Assembly: GCF_014199935.1 (NCBI RefSeq)
Contig: NZ_JACHOP010000004.1
Span: 1-64,000, forward strand
Length of the DNA stretch: 64,000 nucleotides
Reading direction: 5' to 3'
From: Methylorubrum rhodinum
GTDB taxonomy: Bacteria > Pseudomonadota > Alphaproteobacteria > Rhizobiales > Beijerinckiaceae
In this document: piece by piece, positions 36,170 to 45,726 of the stretch
Layout: each line of letters starts with the position of its first letter
Numbering within the stretch: the stretch's first letter is position 1
Made by a program: the position numbers and the translations under genes
Notes under the pieces: generated by a model
What the model was told of the DNA's origin: nothing
The model's input: the letters and a program-made list of their open reading frames with translations, nothing else
The model's database searches: none

Positions 36170-36817
36170 ATGAAGATGTACGGCAACTGGCGCTCGGCGG
36201 CCGCCTTCCGCGTGCGCATCGCGATGAACCTGAAGGGCATCGCCTACGAGGAAATCTTCCTCGACCTCGACGCGGGCGACCAGTTCAAGCCCGACTTCCT
36301 CGCGATCAACCCGCAGGGCGCGGTGCCGGCGCTGTTCGACGGTGACGGACCGCCCCTGACCCAATCGCTGGCGATCCTCGACTATCTTGAGGAGACGCAA
36401 CCCGGTGTGAAGCTGCTGCCGGCCGACCCGCGGGCGCGGGCGCGGGCCCGTTCGCTGGCCCAGGTCGTGGCCTGCGACACCCATCCCCTCTACGTCCCCC
36501 GCGTCCGCAATTTCCTGATGGAGCATTACGGTCTGCCGCGGGAGCGGATGCTCGACTTCCTGCGCCACGCCTTCACCACCGGCCTCAAGGTGCTAGAGCA
36601 GCGCCTCGCGACCGAGCCCGGCACCGGCCGCTACTGCCAGGGCGACGCGGTGAGCCATGCCGACCTCTGCCTGATCAGCCTGTGGGTCGGCACCGGCATC
36701 TTCGGCATCGACACCGCGCCCTATCCCACGGTGAAGCGTATCGCCGAAGAGCTTCTGGCCCTCGACGCGGTCGCCCACGCCCATCCCCTGCGCCAGCCCG
36801 GCGCCCCGGTATCGTAG
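36170..36817 (+). CDS. maiA: Maleylacetoacetate isomerase / zeta-class glutathione transferase
   Basis: 215 residues with the zeta-class active site NWRSAAAFRVRIAMNLKG (SSxxxxRVRIAL type), NPQGAVPALFDGDG for glutathione binding, LTQSLAILDYLEE, and the C-terminal VSHADLCLISLWVG. It isomerises maleylacetoacetate to fumarylacetoacetate in tyrosine catabolism. No hmgA or fahA is adjacent, so related GST roles such as alpha-haloacid turnover stay possible. Confidence 0.9.
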   Translation: MKMYGNWRSAAAFRVRIAMNLKGIAYEEIFLDLDAGDQFKPDFLAINPQGAVPALFDGDGPPLTQSLAILDYLEETQPGVKLLPADPRARARARSLAQVVACDTHPLYVPRVRNFLMEHYGLPRERMLDFLRHAFTTGLKVLEQRLATEPGTGRYCQGDAVSHADLCLISLWVGTGIFGIDTAPYPTVKRIAEELLALDAVAHAHPLRQPGAPVS

Positions 36818-36940
36818 CACCGCCCGCCCCGCGACCCACCCGCGCACGGAAGTGTGGGCCTCTGCACGTTTGGTGATGTAAGGTCATTCCAAACTGGCAA
36901 GGCCGCCCGTGAGGCGGCCGGATCGTGGAGTGGGGCAAGG

Positions 36941-38272
36941 ATGGTTCCGAGCGAGTCGGTCACCGATCTGCACAAGATCGTCGTGGTGGGAGGAGGCGCG
37001 GCCGGGCTGGAACTGGTGACCGCGCTCGGCAACAAGTACGGCAAGCGCGGCAAGGCCCACGTCACGCTGGTGGATCGCGCCCGCACCCATATCTGGAAGC
37101 CGTTGCTGCACGAGGTCGCCGCCGGTTCGCTCGATGTCGGCCACCACGCGGTCGATTACCTGCACCACGCCCACGCCAACCACTTCCGCTACCGCATCGG
37201 CGAGATGACCGGGCTCGACCGCGAGCGCCGGATCGTCCAACTCGCCGCCAGCACCGACAGCGAGGGCCGCGAGGTCACGCCCGTGCGCGCCATCCCCTAC
37301 GACACGCTGGTGATGGCGGTGGGCTCGACCACCAACGATTTCGGCACGCCCGGCGTGAAGGAGCACGCCATCGCGCTGGACACGCAGGAGCAGGCGGTGC
37401 GCTTCCATCAGCGCCTCGTCAACGGCATGCTGCGCGCCCACACCCAGGAGGGTCCGGTCCGTCCGGGGCAGCTCCACGTCACCGTGATCGGCGCGGGCGC
37501 CACCGGCACCGAACTCGCGGCCGAACTCCACCGCACCACCCGCGAGGTCGCCAAGACCGGCCTCGACAAGATCGATCCGGCCAAAGACCTCAAGATCACC
37601 CTGGTCGAGGCCGCCGACCGCATCCTGCCGGCCGTCCCGGCCCGCCTCTCCTCGGACGTGATGGCCCTGCTTTCCAAGATCGGCGTCGAGGTGCGGGTGA
37701 AGGCGCGCGTCACCGAGGTGCGGGCCGACGGCGTGCAGCTCGCCGACGGCGGCTTCATCCCGTCCGAGCTGGTCGTGTGGGCCGCGGGCGTGAAGGGCGC
37801 GAATTTTTTGAAGGATCTCGGCGGCCTGGAGACGACGCGCAACAACCAGCTCGTCGTGACGCCGACTCTGCAGACCACCCGCGACCCGGACGTGTTCGCC
37901 ATGGGCGATTGCGCCTACCTCGTCGAGCAGGGCTCGGACACGCCGATCCCGCCGCGCGCCCAGGCCGCCCACCAGCAGGCCGCGCATCTGCTTAAGCAGA
38001 TCCCCAACAAGATGGCCGGCAAGCCGTTGAAGCCGTTCAAGTACCGCGACTTCGGCTCGCTGGTCTCGCTCGGCGAGTACACCACGGTCGGCAACCTGAT
38101 GGGCTTCATCCAGGGAAAGAACATGTTCATCGCCGGCCTCTTCGCCCGGCTGATGTACCGCTCGCTTTACAAGATGCACGAGACCGCGGTGAACGGCTTC
38201 TGGAAGACCGCTCTCGACGCGCTGGCGCGCGCGATCACGCGGCGGACGGTGGCGCGGGTGAAGCTGCACTGA
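36941..38272 (+). CDS. ndh: Type II NADH dehydrogenase (NDH-2)
   Basis: 443 residues. It has two dinucleotide-binding folds: HKIVVVGGGAAGLELVTALG for FAD near the start, and LHVTVIGAGATGTELAAELH for NAD at about residues 180-200. Further landmarks are VDRARTHIWKPLLHEVAAGS, the second FAD motif DVFAMGDCAYL, and the quinone-site AQAAHQQAAHLLKQI. The C-terminal amphipathic region attaches it to the inner membrane face. It transfers electrons from NADH to quinone without proton pumping. ATG 36941 gives the standard N-terminus. Confidence 0.92.
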   Translation: MVPSESVTDLHKIVVVGGGAAGLELVTALGNKYGKRGKAHVTLVDRARTHIWKPLLHEVAAGSLDVGHHAVDYLHHAHANHFRYRIGEMTGLDRERRIVQLAASTDSEGREVTPVRAIPYDTLVMAVGSTTNDFGTPGVKEHAIALDTQEQAVRFHQRLVNGMLRAHTQEGPVRPGQLHVTVIGAGATGTELAAELHRTTREVAKTGLDKIDPAKDLKITLVEAADRILPAVPARLSSDVMALLSKIGVEVRVKARVTEVRADGVQLADGGFIPSELVVWAAGVKGANFLKDLGGLETTRNNQLVVTPTLQTTRDPDVFAMGDCAYLVEQGSDTPIPPRAQAAHQQAAHLLKQIPNKMAGKPLKPFKYRDFGSLVSLGEYTTVGNLMGFIQGKNMFIAGLFARLMYRSLYKMHETAVNGFWKTALDALARAITRRTVARVKLH

Positions 38273-38324
38273 AGCCTTTGGGGCTCGCGCGACGCGGGCC
38301 CCCGAGCCGCGCCTCCATCCACCG

Positions 38325-38441
38325 CCGTCATTCCGGGGCGCCGCAGGCGAACCCGGAATCCACGACCTGCCGCGACGGGTCACGATGCGTCGCATCACGG
38401 ATGAATTCCGGGTTCCGCTGCGCGGCCCCGGAACGACGGCG
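38325..38441. repeat. Palindromic intergenic repeat element (type B)
   Basis: The left arm (CCGTCATTCCGGGGCGCCGC through AACCCGGAATCCA) and the right arm (GAATTCCGGGTTCCGCTGCG through CCCCGGAACGACGG) are imperfect reverse complements across about 117 bp. It is a second kind of dispersed repeat, distinct from that at 28368. Confidence 0.65.
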
Positions 38442-38535
38442 GTGGGGTCCGAGGCCTCCGGTGCTTGAACCGCCGGCCCCGCGCCTCATCTTCGCTTCCG
38501 GTCGGCTCGCGCGAGCGCGGCCGGGAGGAGACGCC

Positions 38536-38847
38536 ATGGTCCTGATCAGCGTGATGTATCCGAGCGACAGCGGCACCCGCTTCGATATGGATTACTACCT
38601 CAAGACCCACATGCCGCTGGTGAGCCAGCGCTGGTCGTCGAAGGGGCTTCACGACTACACGGTGCTCAAGGGAGCCGGCACGCCGGACGGCGGCACCGCC
38701 CCGTATCAGGTGATCGCCAACCTGCGCTTCGACTCCGCCGACGCCTTCAAGAAGGCCGCGGGCGAGGACGGGGAGGAAATCTTCGGCGACATCCCGAACT
38801 TTACGGATTCCCAGCCCGTGGTGCAGATCAGCGATTTCGCGGAGTAG
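38536..38847 (+). CDS. EthD-family protein
   Basis: 103 residues: MVLISVMYPSDSGTRFDMDY followed by LKTHMPLVSQRWSSKGL, the EthD opening with conserved YYLxxHxPL. Further on, PYQVIANLRFDSADAFKKA and a C-terminal SQPVVQISDF. Dimeric ferredoxin-like fold, cytoplasmic; function of most members unknown. GGGAGGAG upstream of the ATG. Confidence 0.85.
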   Translation: MVLISVMYPSDSGTRFDMDYYLKTHMPLVSQRWSSKGLHDYTVLKGAGTPDGGTAPYQVIANLRFDSADAFKKAAGEDGEEIFGDIPNFTDSQPVVQISDFAE

Positions 38848-38906
38848 GCGTCTCTCCGGGCCGGTGCGCCGGCCCGGACGACGCGGATGGATAGGACGGA
38901 ACGCCG

Positions 38907-39218
38907 ATGATCGACATCATCAAGCAACTGCAGGAGGCCAATCCTGCGCTCGGCACCACGATCATCGTGCTGCGCGCCGATTCGCGCGCCTTGAGCGATC
39001 CCGCGACGCTGACGCCGGAGGCGCAGGCCTGGATCGCGCAGAACACGCCCGATGCGCGCCTGTCGCAGGAAAAGATCCTGCTCGCGCCCTATCCAGGCGC
39101 GGCGCCCGCGGAGCGGACGGTGACGGTGCTGGCCTTCTCGGACGCCCGCCACCTCGCCGCCTTCGCGACGGTCTGGACCGCGGACCCGATCGAGGACGAG
39201 GACGAGGACGCCGCCTGA
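38907..39218 (+). CDS. Hypothetical protein upstream of a chemoreceptor
   Basis: 103 residues; no family recognised. It has a helix (IIKQLQEANPALG), strands (TTIIVLRADS, TVTVLAFSDARHLAAF) and an acidic tail (EDEDEDAA). Cytosolic by composition. It follows the EthD gene by about 60 bp on the same strand and converges on the soluble chemoreceptor gene. Confidence 0.6.
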   Translation: MIDIIKQLQEANPALGTTIIVLRADSRALSDPATLTPEAQAWIAQNTPDARLSQEKILLAPYPGAAPAERTVTVLAFSDARHLAAFATVWTADPIEDEDEDAA

Positions 39219-39239
39219 CGGCGGCGCCCCGTCTTTGTC

Positions 39240-40613
39240 TCAGCGTCCCCCGACGATCCGCTCGGCGGCCTGGATCATCTCCTTCATCGCCGCGGTCGCG
39301 GCCTTGTAGGCCGGGGTGCCGACGTCCCAGTTGCCCTGGGCGATGGCGGTGACCATACGGGCGGCCTCCTCGTGGGCCTTGGCGTCGGCGGTGAGGAAGG
39401 CCTCGACCGCCGCCTGATTCGCTCCACTCCGGCCGGCTTCCGCGGTGCGCTTGGCGGCGCGGCCCCGCAGCACTGCGGCGGCCTGGTCCGCGGGCGAGAA
39501 GCCGACGAGGATCGTGGCCAGCGCCCGCTTCCACTGGCCGATGTCGGCGGGCAGCCGCACCAGCTCGTAATGCTCGATGCCGGCGGCGTCCTCCAGCCCG
39601 GCCTGGGCCAGGGTCTCGGCCTTCACGAGGCGGCCGGTGATGCTGTCGATCTCGGTACGGGTCTTGGCCGCCTTTTCGGCGATGCTCTGCACGCTGCCCG
39701 AGATTTCCGCGGTGGCGCTGCGTTGCTGACCGAGGGCGGCGGCGAGCGCCGCGTTCAGCTCGCTGGTCTGGGAGATGCGCTCGGCCGCGTCCTCGACCCG
39801 GCCCCCGAGATTCTCGACCACCGTGCTGCCGGACGCGACCGCGCCGCGGCTCTCCTCCACGGCTTTCGCGATCTGGCCCATCTCGCCCTGGAGCGTGTTG
39901 AGCCACGTGCGGATCTGCTCGGTCGAGCGGGCGGTCTGGCCCGACAGCGACTTCACCTCCGCCGCGACCACCGAGAAGCCGCGGCCCGCCTCGCCGGCCC
40001 GCGCCGCCTCGATCGTCGCGTTCAGCGCGAGCAGGTTGGTCTGGCTGGAGATCGTCGCGATCGTGCCCGCCATGGTGCCGATCTCGGCGATGGCGTTCTG
40101 CAGGAGCTTCAGGCGCTCGTCGATCTGGTGGGTGCGATCGCGGATCGCGTCCATGGCCGAGCGGGCGTTGCGGACGTCCGAGGTGCAGTTCGCCATCGCC
40201 TCGCGGGCGGCGAGCGCGGAGGCACCGGCCGAATCGGAGGTCTCCGACACCTCGGCGATCGAGGCGACCATCTCCTCGATGGCGCTGGCGATCGTCTGGG
40301 TCGATTGCGCGACCTCGCCGATGTCGTAGGTGGTCCAGCCGATGTTGATCGCGCCCTCGGAGGCCTCCTTGGCGACGGCGGCGAGCTTGGCGCGCTCCGC
40401 CCGCAGGCCGGCGCTGTGCGCCCGCCCGAGATCGCCGAGCGCGGTGCCCACCGGCGTGCCGGCGAGCCCGGGCGCGTCGGACAGGCCCGCGCCCTTGCTC
40501 AAGCGTTCGATCGCCGCGACGAGGCGCGCCTCGTCCGACGGACCCTCGGTCCGGCTGTCGGAGGCCGGCAGGACCGAAGGTCCCGCATCGCGACGGAACT
40601 TGAGAGGCAGCAT
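39240..40613 (-). CDS. Soluble methyl-accepting chemotaxis protein
   Basis: 457 residues from ATG 40613 (MLPLKFRRD). There is no membrane segment. A short N-terminal region of about 60 residues precedes a long signalling coiled coil, whose hairpin core [20 protein letters not shown] and [20 protein letters not shown] are intact. The C-terminal about 110 residues (after EHYELVRLP) form a helical module with [14 protein letters not shown] that I do not recognise; it could be the sensor. It is cytoplasmic and would couple to CheA/CheW. The in-frame extension to 40730 is not conserved-looking. Confidence 0.85.
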   Translation of the reverse strand: MLPLKFRRDAGPSVLPASDSRTEGPSDEARLVAAIERLSKGAGLSDAPGLAGTPVGTALGDLGRAHSAGLRAERAKLAAVAKEASEGAINIGWTTYDIGEVAQSTQTIASAIEEMVASIAEVSETSDSAGASALAAREAMANCTSDVRNARSAMDAIRDRTHQIDERLKLLQNAIAEIGTMAGTIATISSQTNLLALNATIEAARAGEAGRGFSVVAAEVKSLSGQTARSTEQIRTWLNTLQGEMGQIAKAVEESRGAVASGSTVVENLGGRVEDAAERISQTSELNAALAAALGQQRSATAEISGSVQSIAEKAAKTRTEIDSITGRLVKAETLAQAGLEDAAGIEHYELVRLPADIGQWKRALATILVGFSPADQAAAVLRGRAAKRTAEAGRSGANQAAVEAFLTADAKAHEEAARMVTAIAQGNWDVGTPAYKAATAAMKEMIQAAERIVGGR

Positions 40614-40881
40614 GATGATCCTGGGTACCTCCTCGCCTTCGAGCACTCGGAACGGATGTGCCGTCCTTCGCCTCGAAACCGCTCCGGCCATACGTCCGGA
40701 ATTGCTTACGCTTTGTGTCCGGGGGACCATGTCACCGCCCCGTTAAAAATTGATTTCATTCGATGTTCTGGGAACAACTTGCCGGACTTGCCTCGCGCTG
40801 CAGCGACGACTCGCGAAAACTAGACTGGATGGCCTAAGGCGGAAGGGCGCCGCGACAAGCTTTGTGCGTCGCAAAATTTTT

Positions 40882-40898
40882 ATGCTCAGTCTCAGCAT
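40882..40898. promoter_or_regulatory. NadQ-type operator 1 upstream of nadA
   Basis: ATGCTCAGTCTCAGCAT, one mismatch from the perfect dyad at 40941-40957. It sits directly upstream of the -35 element. NadQ represses nadABC in other alphaproteobacteria through an inverted repeat; assignment to NadQ here is inference. Confidence 0.6.
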
Positions 40899-40901
40899 AT
40901 C

Positions 40902-40930
40902 TGGACAAGGCGGCGGGCGGCCCCTAAGTT
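40902..40930 (+). promoter_or_regulatory. Predicted nadABC promoter
   Basis: TGGACA (40902-40907), 17-bp spacer, TAAGTT (40925-40930). It lies exactly between the two operator dyads. Confidence 0.45.
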
Positions 40931-40940
40931 AGGCGGCGCA

Positions 40941-40957
40941 ATGCTCACTTTGAGCAT
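40941..40957. promoter_or_regulatory. NadQ-type operator 2 upstream of nadA
   Basis: Perfect 7-bp dyad ATGCTCA-CTT-TGAGCAT at the expected transcription start. It ends 13 bp before the nadA ATG and just ahead of the AAGGAG ribosome-binding site, so a bound repressor would block initiation. Confidence 0.65.
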
Positions 40958-40970
40958 AAAGGAGTGCACG

Positions 40971-42053
40971 ATGTTGCAGGCTGGAACCGCCCCCCGTGCG
41001 GATGGTCGCCAGGCCTCCCACCGTTCCGACGCGTTCCCGCTGCCCGAGCTGTACGAGCGGGTGAGCCGCCACGTCCCGGCGGTGGAATGGCCGGCGCTCG
41101 CCCCCGACGTGGAGGCGATCCTGCGGCTCAAGCGCGAGCGCAACGCGGTCGTGCTCGCCCACAATTATCAGGCGCCGGAGATCTTCCACACGGTGGCGGA
41201 CATCGTCGGCGACAGCCTCGCGCTCGCCCGCGAGGCGGCGCGTGTCGACGCCGATGTGATCGTGCTGGCCGGCGTCCACTTCATGGCGGAGACGGCGAAG
41301 CTCCTGAACCCGAACAAGACCGTGCTGATCCCGGACCTGGGCGCCGGCTGCTCGCTCGCCGATTCGATCACCGCCGCCGACGTGCGCGCCCTGAAGGCGA
41401 AGTATCCGGGCGTGCCGGTGGTGACCTACGTCAACACCTCCGCGGCCGTGAAGGCCGAGTCCGACGTCTGCTGCACCTCCGGCAACGCGGCGGACGTGGT
41501 CCGGGCGCTCGGCGTCCCGCGGGTGCTGATGATCCCCGACGAGTTCCTGGCCCGCAACGTCCAGCAACAGGTGCCCGAGGTCGAGATGCTGACCTGGGCC
41601 GGGCATTGCGAGGTGCACGAGCGCTTCACCCCCGCCGACATCGCCGAGGTGCGCGACAGCTATCCCGGCATCACCGTGATCGCCCACCCGGAATGCCCGC
41701 CGGAGGTCGTCGAGGCTTCCGATTTCTCCGGCTCCACGGCGATGATGATGAATTATGTCACCGAGAAGCGGCCCGCCCAGGTCGTGCTCGTGACCGAATG
41801 CTCGATGGCCGACAACATCGCGGTCGCCAACCCCGACATCGAGTTCATCAAGCCCTGCAACCTGTGCCCGCACATGAAGCGGATCACGCTCGGCAACATC
41901 CGCCACGCGCTCGAGACGATGACCCACGAGGTCACGGTCGAGCCGGCGCTCGCGGATCGCGCCCGGACGGCGGTCGAGCGGATGCTCGCCGTCAAGCCGA
42001 CCCAGACCGTCTCGCCCGCGCCGATCCCTGCACCCACTTCGGCCGCCGCCTGA
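40971..42053 (+). CDS. nadA: Quinolinate synthase
   Basis: 360 residues. Cluster cysteines are seen in [25 protein letters not shown] and [15 protein letters not shown]. Also [20 protein letters not shown] and [14 protein letters not shown]. It condenses iminoaspartate with dihydroxyacetone phosphate to quinolinate using an oxygen-sensitive [4Fe-4S] cluster. I start at ATG 40971 with AAGGAG 7 nt upstream; the ATG at 40941 lies inside the operator. It overlaps nadB by one base (TGATG). Confidence 0.96.
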   Translation: MLQAGTAPRADGRQASHRSDAFPLPELYERVSRHVPAVEWPALAPDVEAILRLKRERNAVVLAHNYQAPEIFHTVADIVGDSLALAREAARVDADVIVLAGVHFMAETAKLLNPNKTVLIPDLGAGCSLADSITAADVRALKAKYPGVPVVTYVNTSAAVKAESDVCCTSGNAADVVRALGVPRVLMIPDEFLARNVQQQVPEVEMLTWAGHCEVHERFTPADIAEVRDSYPGITVIAHPECPPEVVEASDFSGSTAMMMNYVTEKRPAQVVLVTECSMADNIAVANPDIEFIKPCNLCPHMKRITLGNIRHALETMTHEVTVEPALADRARTAVERMLAVKPTQTVSPAPIPAPTSAAA

Positions 42054-43576
42054 TGAGCATCGTCCCCCGCAGCCCCGCCGACCGCGTCGTCGTGGTCGGC
42101 GGCGGCGTGGCCGGCCTCGCGACCGCGCTCCGGCTCGCCCCGTGTCCCGTCACCCTCATCACCGCCGCGCCGCTCGGGCTCGGCACCGCCACCGGCTGGG
42201 CGCAGGGCGGCATCGCCGCCGCCATCGGCCTTGACGACGCGCCGTCGCTCCACGCCGCGGACACCGAAGGCGCGGGCGCCGGGCTGACCGAGCCGGATAC
42301 CGCGCTCGGTGTGGCGCAGGCCGGCCCCGGCCTGATCGACTGGCTCGTCGACCTCGGCATCGGCTTCGACCGCGAGGCCGACGGCGCGCTCGCGCTCGGC
42401 CTGGAGGCCGCCCATTGCCGTCGCCGCATCGTGCGGGCGCGGGGCGACTCGACCGGGGCGACCGTGCTCGAAGGATTGGTGCGGGCGGTGCGGGCCTGCC
42501 CGACCGTCGAGGTCGTGGTCGCGACCCTGCACGACCTGATCCGCGACGACGACGGCACGGTCCGCGGCGTGGTCTGCGCCCGCGACGGGGCCGCCTTCCG
42601 CCTGCCCGCCCGCGCCGTGGTGCTCGCCACCGGCGGCCTCGGCGGGCTCTACGCCTCGACCACCAACCCGCGCGGCGCCACCGGCCGCGGCCTGCTCGCC
42701 GCTTCGCGGGCCGGGGCGGCGCTGCGCGACCTCGAATTCGTGCAGTTCCACCCCACGGCAATCGCCTCCGGGCGCGATCCGATGCCGCTCGCCACCGAGG
42801 CCCTGCGCGGCGAGGGCGCGGCCCTGATCGACGAGAACGGCGAGCGCGTGATGGCGGGCGTGGCCGGCGGCGACCTCGCCCCGCGCGACGTGGTGGCCCG
42901 CGGCATCTTCCAGGCGCTGGCCCGCGGCCGCACCGTCTATCTCGACACCCGCGGCGCCCTCGGCCGCTCCATGCCGACGCGCTTCCCCACCGTCGCAGCC
43001 CTCTGCGCGGAAGCCGGCATCGATCCGGCGGTGCAGCCGATCCCGGTGCGGCCGGCGGCCCACTACCACATGGGCGGCGTGCTCGTGGACGCCTTCGGCC
43101 GCAGCACCGTGCCGGGCCTATGGGCCTGCGGCGAGGTCGCCTCGACGGGCCTCCACGGCGCCAACCGCCTCGCCAGCAACTCGCTGCTGGAAGCCCTCGC
43201 CTTCGCTCCCCGCATCGCCGCGGCGATCGGGGACGCGGCGCCGGCCACCGCTCCGATCCGGCCCACGCCCCTGCCGGCATCGTTCCCGACCGGCGAGGGC
43301 GCGCCGGAGGCGGTGCGCGCGATCATGGAGCGCCATGTCGGCGTGGTCCGCGACGAGGCCGGCCTGACAAAGGCCATCGACCGTCTGGAGCGGCGCGCCG
43401 GCTGCCCGGCGGCCGAGACCGGGCTGATGATCGCCCGCGCGGCGCTGGCCCGCCGCGAGAGCCGCGGCGCCCACTGGCGCAGCGATTATCCGGGCCAGCT
43501 CCCGGCTCATCACTCGGTCACGACACCGGCCGAAGCGGCCGACATGCGGGCGAAGCAGGAACTCTCCGATGCCTGA
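42053..43576 (+). CDS. nadB: L-aspartate oxidase
   Basis: 507 residues of the succinate-dehydrogenase-like flavoprotein family. The FAD motif is VVVVGGGVAGLATALRLAP, followed by GWAQGGIAAAIG, HPTAIASG, TEALRGEGAALIDENGERVM, PTVAALCAEAGIDPAVQPIP with HYHMGGV, and GEVASTGLHGANRLASNSLLE. It oxidises aspartate to iminoaspartate for NadA. Operon order nadA-nadB-nadC with overlaps of 1 and 8 bp. Confidence 0.96.
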   Translation: MSIVPRSPADRVVVVGGGVAGLATALRLAPCPVTLITAAPLGLGTATGWAQGGIAAAIGLDDAPSLHAADTEGAGAGLTEPDTALGVAQAGPGLIDWLVDLGIGFDREADGALALGLEAAHCRRRIVRARGDSTGATVLEGLVRAVRACPTVEVVVATLHDLIRDDDGTVRGVVCARDGAAFRLPARAVVLATGGLGGLYASTTNPRGATGRGLLAASRAGAALRDLEFVQFHPTAIASGRDPMPLATEALRGEGAALIDENGERVMAGVAGGDLAPRDVVARGIFQALARGRTVYLDTRGALGRSMPTRFPTVAALCAEAGIDPAVQPIPVRPAAHYHMGGVLVDAFGRSTVPGLWACGEVASTGLHGANRLASNSLLEALAFAPRIAAAIGDAAPATAPIRPTPLPASFPTGEGAPEAVRAIMERHVGVVRDEAGLTKAIDRLERRAGCPAAETGLMIARAALARRESRGAHWRSDYPGQLPAHHSVTTPAEAADMRAKQELSDA

Positions 43577-44441
43577 GACCGTGCTGCTGCCCACGTTGCT
43601 CCCCTTGCCGCGCATCCTGGTCGAACCGGTGGTGCGGGCGGCGCTCCTGGAGGACCTCGGCCGGGCCGGCGACATCACCACCGACGCCATCGTCCCGCCC
43701 TCCGAGCGGATGGAGGCGGTGATCGCTTCGCGGCAGGACGGGGTGATCGCCGGCACCGACGCGGCGGTGATCGCCTTCGAGCTGATCGATCCGAGCCTCA
43801 ACGTCACGGTCGATCGGCCGGACGGCGCCCGTGTCGCGCCGGGCGATGGGGTGATCCGCCTGTCCGGCCCCGCCCGCGCGGTGCTGACGGCCGAGCGCGT
43901 CGCCCTCAACCTGCTCTGCCGCCTCAGCGGGGTCGCCACCGCGACGGCCTCGCTGGTCGAGGCGGCCAGGCCGCACGGACGTGCCAGCATCGTCTGCACC
44001 CGCAAGACCACGCCGGGCCTGCGGGCGCTGGAGAAGCACGCGGTGCGGGCGGGCGGCGGCTCGAACCACCGTTTCGGCCTCGACGACGCCGTGCTGATCA
44101 AGGACAACCACGTCGCGGTCGCCGGCGGCATCGTCCCGGCGATCGAGCGCGCCCGCGCGCGGGCCGGCCACCTCGTCAAGATCGAGGTCGAGGTCGACAC
44201 CCTGGCCCAGCTCGAACAGGCGTTGTCGGTCGGCGTCGACGCCGTGCTTCTCGACAACATGAGCCCGGAGACCCTGCGTCGGGCGGTCGGCATGGTCGAC
44301 GGCCGGGCGCTGACCGAGGCTTCGGGCCGGATCAACCGCGACACCGTCGGCGCCGTCGCCGCATCGGGCGTGGACCTGATCTCGGTCGGCTGGATCACCC
44401 ACAGCGCGGCGATCATCGATCTGGGGCTGGACGCGGCGTAA
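43569..44441 (+). CDS. nadC: Nicotinate-nucleotide pyrophosphorylase (carboxylating)
   Basis: 290 residues: EDLGRAGDITTDAIVP, NLLCRLSGVATATASLVEAA, CTRKTTPGLRALEKHAVRAG with GGGSNHRFGLDDAVLIKDNH, EVEVDTLAQLEQAL and SGRINRDTVGAVAASGVDLI. It uses quinolinate and PRPP to make nicotinate mononucleotide. Last gene of nadABC, overlapping nadB by 8 bp. Confidence 0.96.
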   Translation: MPETVLLPTLLPLPRILVEPVVRAALLEDLGRAGDITTDAIVPPSERMEAVIASRQDGVIAGTDAAVIAFELIDPSLNVTVDRPDGARVAPGDGVIRLSGPARAVLTAERVALNLLCRLSGVATATASLVEAARPHGRASIVCTRKTTPGLRALEKHAVRAGGGSNHRFGLDDAVLIKDNHVAVAGGIVPAIERARARAGHLVKIEVEVDTLAQLEQALSVGVDAVLLDNMSPETLRRAVGMVDGRALTEASGRINRDTVGAVAASGVDLISVGWITHSAAIIDLGLDAA

Positions 44442-44539
44442 GCCCGTCCGGGTGCGCCGGAAGCGCCGGCCGCCTCGCTCCACGATCTCCTCCGCCGCCA
44501 GGACCCGACAGAGCGGCGATCGTAAAAGGCGACGCAAAT

Positions 44540-44696
44540 CCCTCCCCCCTCTGCGGGGGAGGGTGTCCGCGGAGCGGACGGGAGAGGGGCAGCGCGACGG
44601 TGCCGCCTGGCCGCCGTTGTCCAATCATCTCCGGAAACGGGGTTCCCCGCTCCCGACCCCCTTCGGGGGCCACCCTCCCCCGCAGGGGGGGAGGGA
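44540..44696. repeat. Palindromic intergenic repeat (type C)
   Basis: The left part begins CCCTCCCCCCTCTGCGGGGG and continues with a GTCCGC-GGAG-CGGAC hairpin. The right part has CGACCCCCTTCGGGGGCCAC then CCTCCCCCGCAGGGGGGGAG. The two ends are imperfect reverse complements, like the element at 32160. Confidence 0.55.
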
Positions 44697-44740
44697 TGTG
44701 GCGGTGGCGTTGTGTCCGAAAACAATTGCATCGCTCTAGC

Positions 44741-44766
44741 CGCCCGCCTCGACGAAGAGGCGGGCG
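44741..44766. terminator. Hairpin, perfect 10-bp stem
   Basis: CGCCCGCCTC and GAGGCGGGCG around loop GACGAA. No T-run on the plus strand, so it may be an RNA-end stabiliser rather than an intrinsic terminator. Confidence 0.35.
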
Positions 44767-44831
44767 ACCAAACTCGCCGACGACACGCGCCGGGCACGGA
44801 TTCCTTCCCATCGTACGGTCAAGCTGCCACA

Positions 44832-44843
44832 GTGTGGCCACAC
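44832..44843. promoter_or_regulatory. 12-bp palindrome GTGTGGCCACAC upstream of L,D-transpeptidase
   Basis: A perfect dyad about 150 bp before ATG 44993. It may be an operator; regulator unknown. Confidence 0.35.
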
Positions 44844-44992
44844 GGTCACGACGTTGCTCGAACCGGTGCCGCACCGCAAATCAAGCTTGGCTTTGGGCCG
44901 CGAGCGTTTACGCCTTGGCGATGATCCGCACGGCATCGTGCGCTGACAGTTCGCCGCGTTCCCGCACAATTCGCCTGTCCCGAGAGGACCTG

Positions 44993-45655
44993 ATGCGCCG
45001 TTTCGTCACCGCCCTGAGCGGGCTTGCCTGCGCGACGATCGCGCTGGCCGGCCCCGTCGCCGCCTACGAGATCGACCCGCTCACCCGCCAGCCGCTCTCC
45101 GAGGTGCTCACCGTCCGCGTGCGCGCGCAGGCGGTGCCCACCGCCAACGCCGCCCTGCCGGCCGCCGACCCGCTGCAGCAGAGCCCCGCCGCCGCGGCCG
45201 TGCCGCAGGCCACCGCCATCGGCCGCGAGACCGTGGCCTATACCGGCCCGCACACCCCCGGCACCATCGTGGTCTCCACCGCCGAGCGGCGCCTCTACCT
45301 CGTCCTGCCCGGCGGCGAGGCGATGCGCTACGGCGTCGGCGTCGGCCGTCCCGGCTTCACCTGGGGCGGCACCCAGACCGTCACGATGAAGCGCGAATGG
45401 CCGGATTGGCGCCCGCCGGCCGAGATGCTGCGCCGCCGCCCCGATCTGCCGCGCTACATGAAGGGCGGCATCGAGAACCCGCTCGGCTCCCGCGCGATGT
45501 ATCTCGGCAACACGATCTACCGCATCCACGGCTCCAACGAGCCGGAGACGATCGGCACCGCCGTCTCCTCGGGCTGCATCCGCATGACCAACGAGGACGT
45601 GGCCGACCTCTACACCCGCGTGAAGGTGGGCACCCGCGTCATCGTCCAGCGCTGA
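44993..45655 (+). CDS. L,D-transpeptidase (YkuD domain)
   Basis: 220 residues with a signal peptide ending near GPVAAYE. A Pro/Ala-rich linker precedes the YkuD domain (TIVVSTAERRLYLVLPGGEA). The catalytic motif is HGSNEPETIGTAVSSGCIRM with nucleophile Cys. It acts in the periplasm, making 3-3 peptidoglycan crosslinks or attaching proteins to peptidoglycan. The terminator at 45682 follows directly. Confidence 0.92.
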   Translation: MRRFVTALSGLACATIALAGPVAAYEIDPLTRQPLSEVLTVRVRAQAVPTANAALPAADPLQQSPAAAAVPQATAIGRETVAYTGPHTPGTIVVSTAERRLYLVLPGGEAMRYGVGVGRPGFTWGGTQTVTMKREWPDWRPPAEMLRRRPDLPRYMKGGIENPLGSRAMYLGNTIYRIHGSNEPETIGTAVSSGCIRMTNEDVADLYTRVKVGTRVIVQR

Positions 45656-45681
45656 GCTGAAACGAGGGCGAGTTCGGAAAG

Positions 45682-45709
45682 CGCCGGCCCGATGGGCTGG
45701 CGTTTTTCT
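45682..45709 (+). terminator. Rho-independent terminator after L,D-transpeptidase
   Basis: CGCCGGCCC and GGGCTGGCG (one G-U), loop GAT, followed by TTTTTCTT. Confidence 0.78.
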
Positions 45710-45726
45710 TTGTCGAGAGGGCGGAC

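Larger units (their letters stand above)
44442..44992. other. Intergenic region after nadC with repeats
   Basis: 551 bp without a supported gene. It contains a C-rich palindromic repeat, a 10-bp hairpin (44741-44766) and a 12-bp palindrome (44832-44843), listed separately. Confidence 0.6.
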
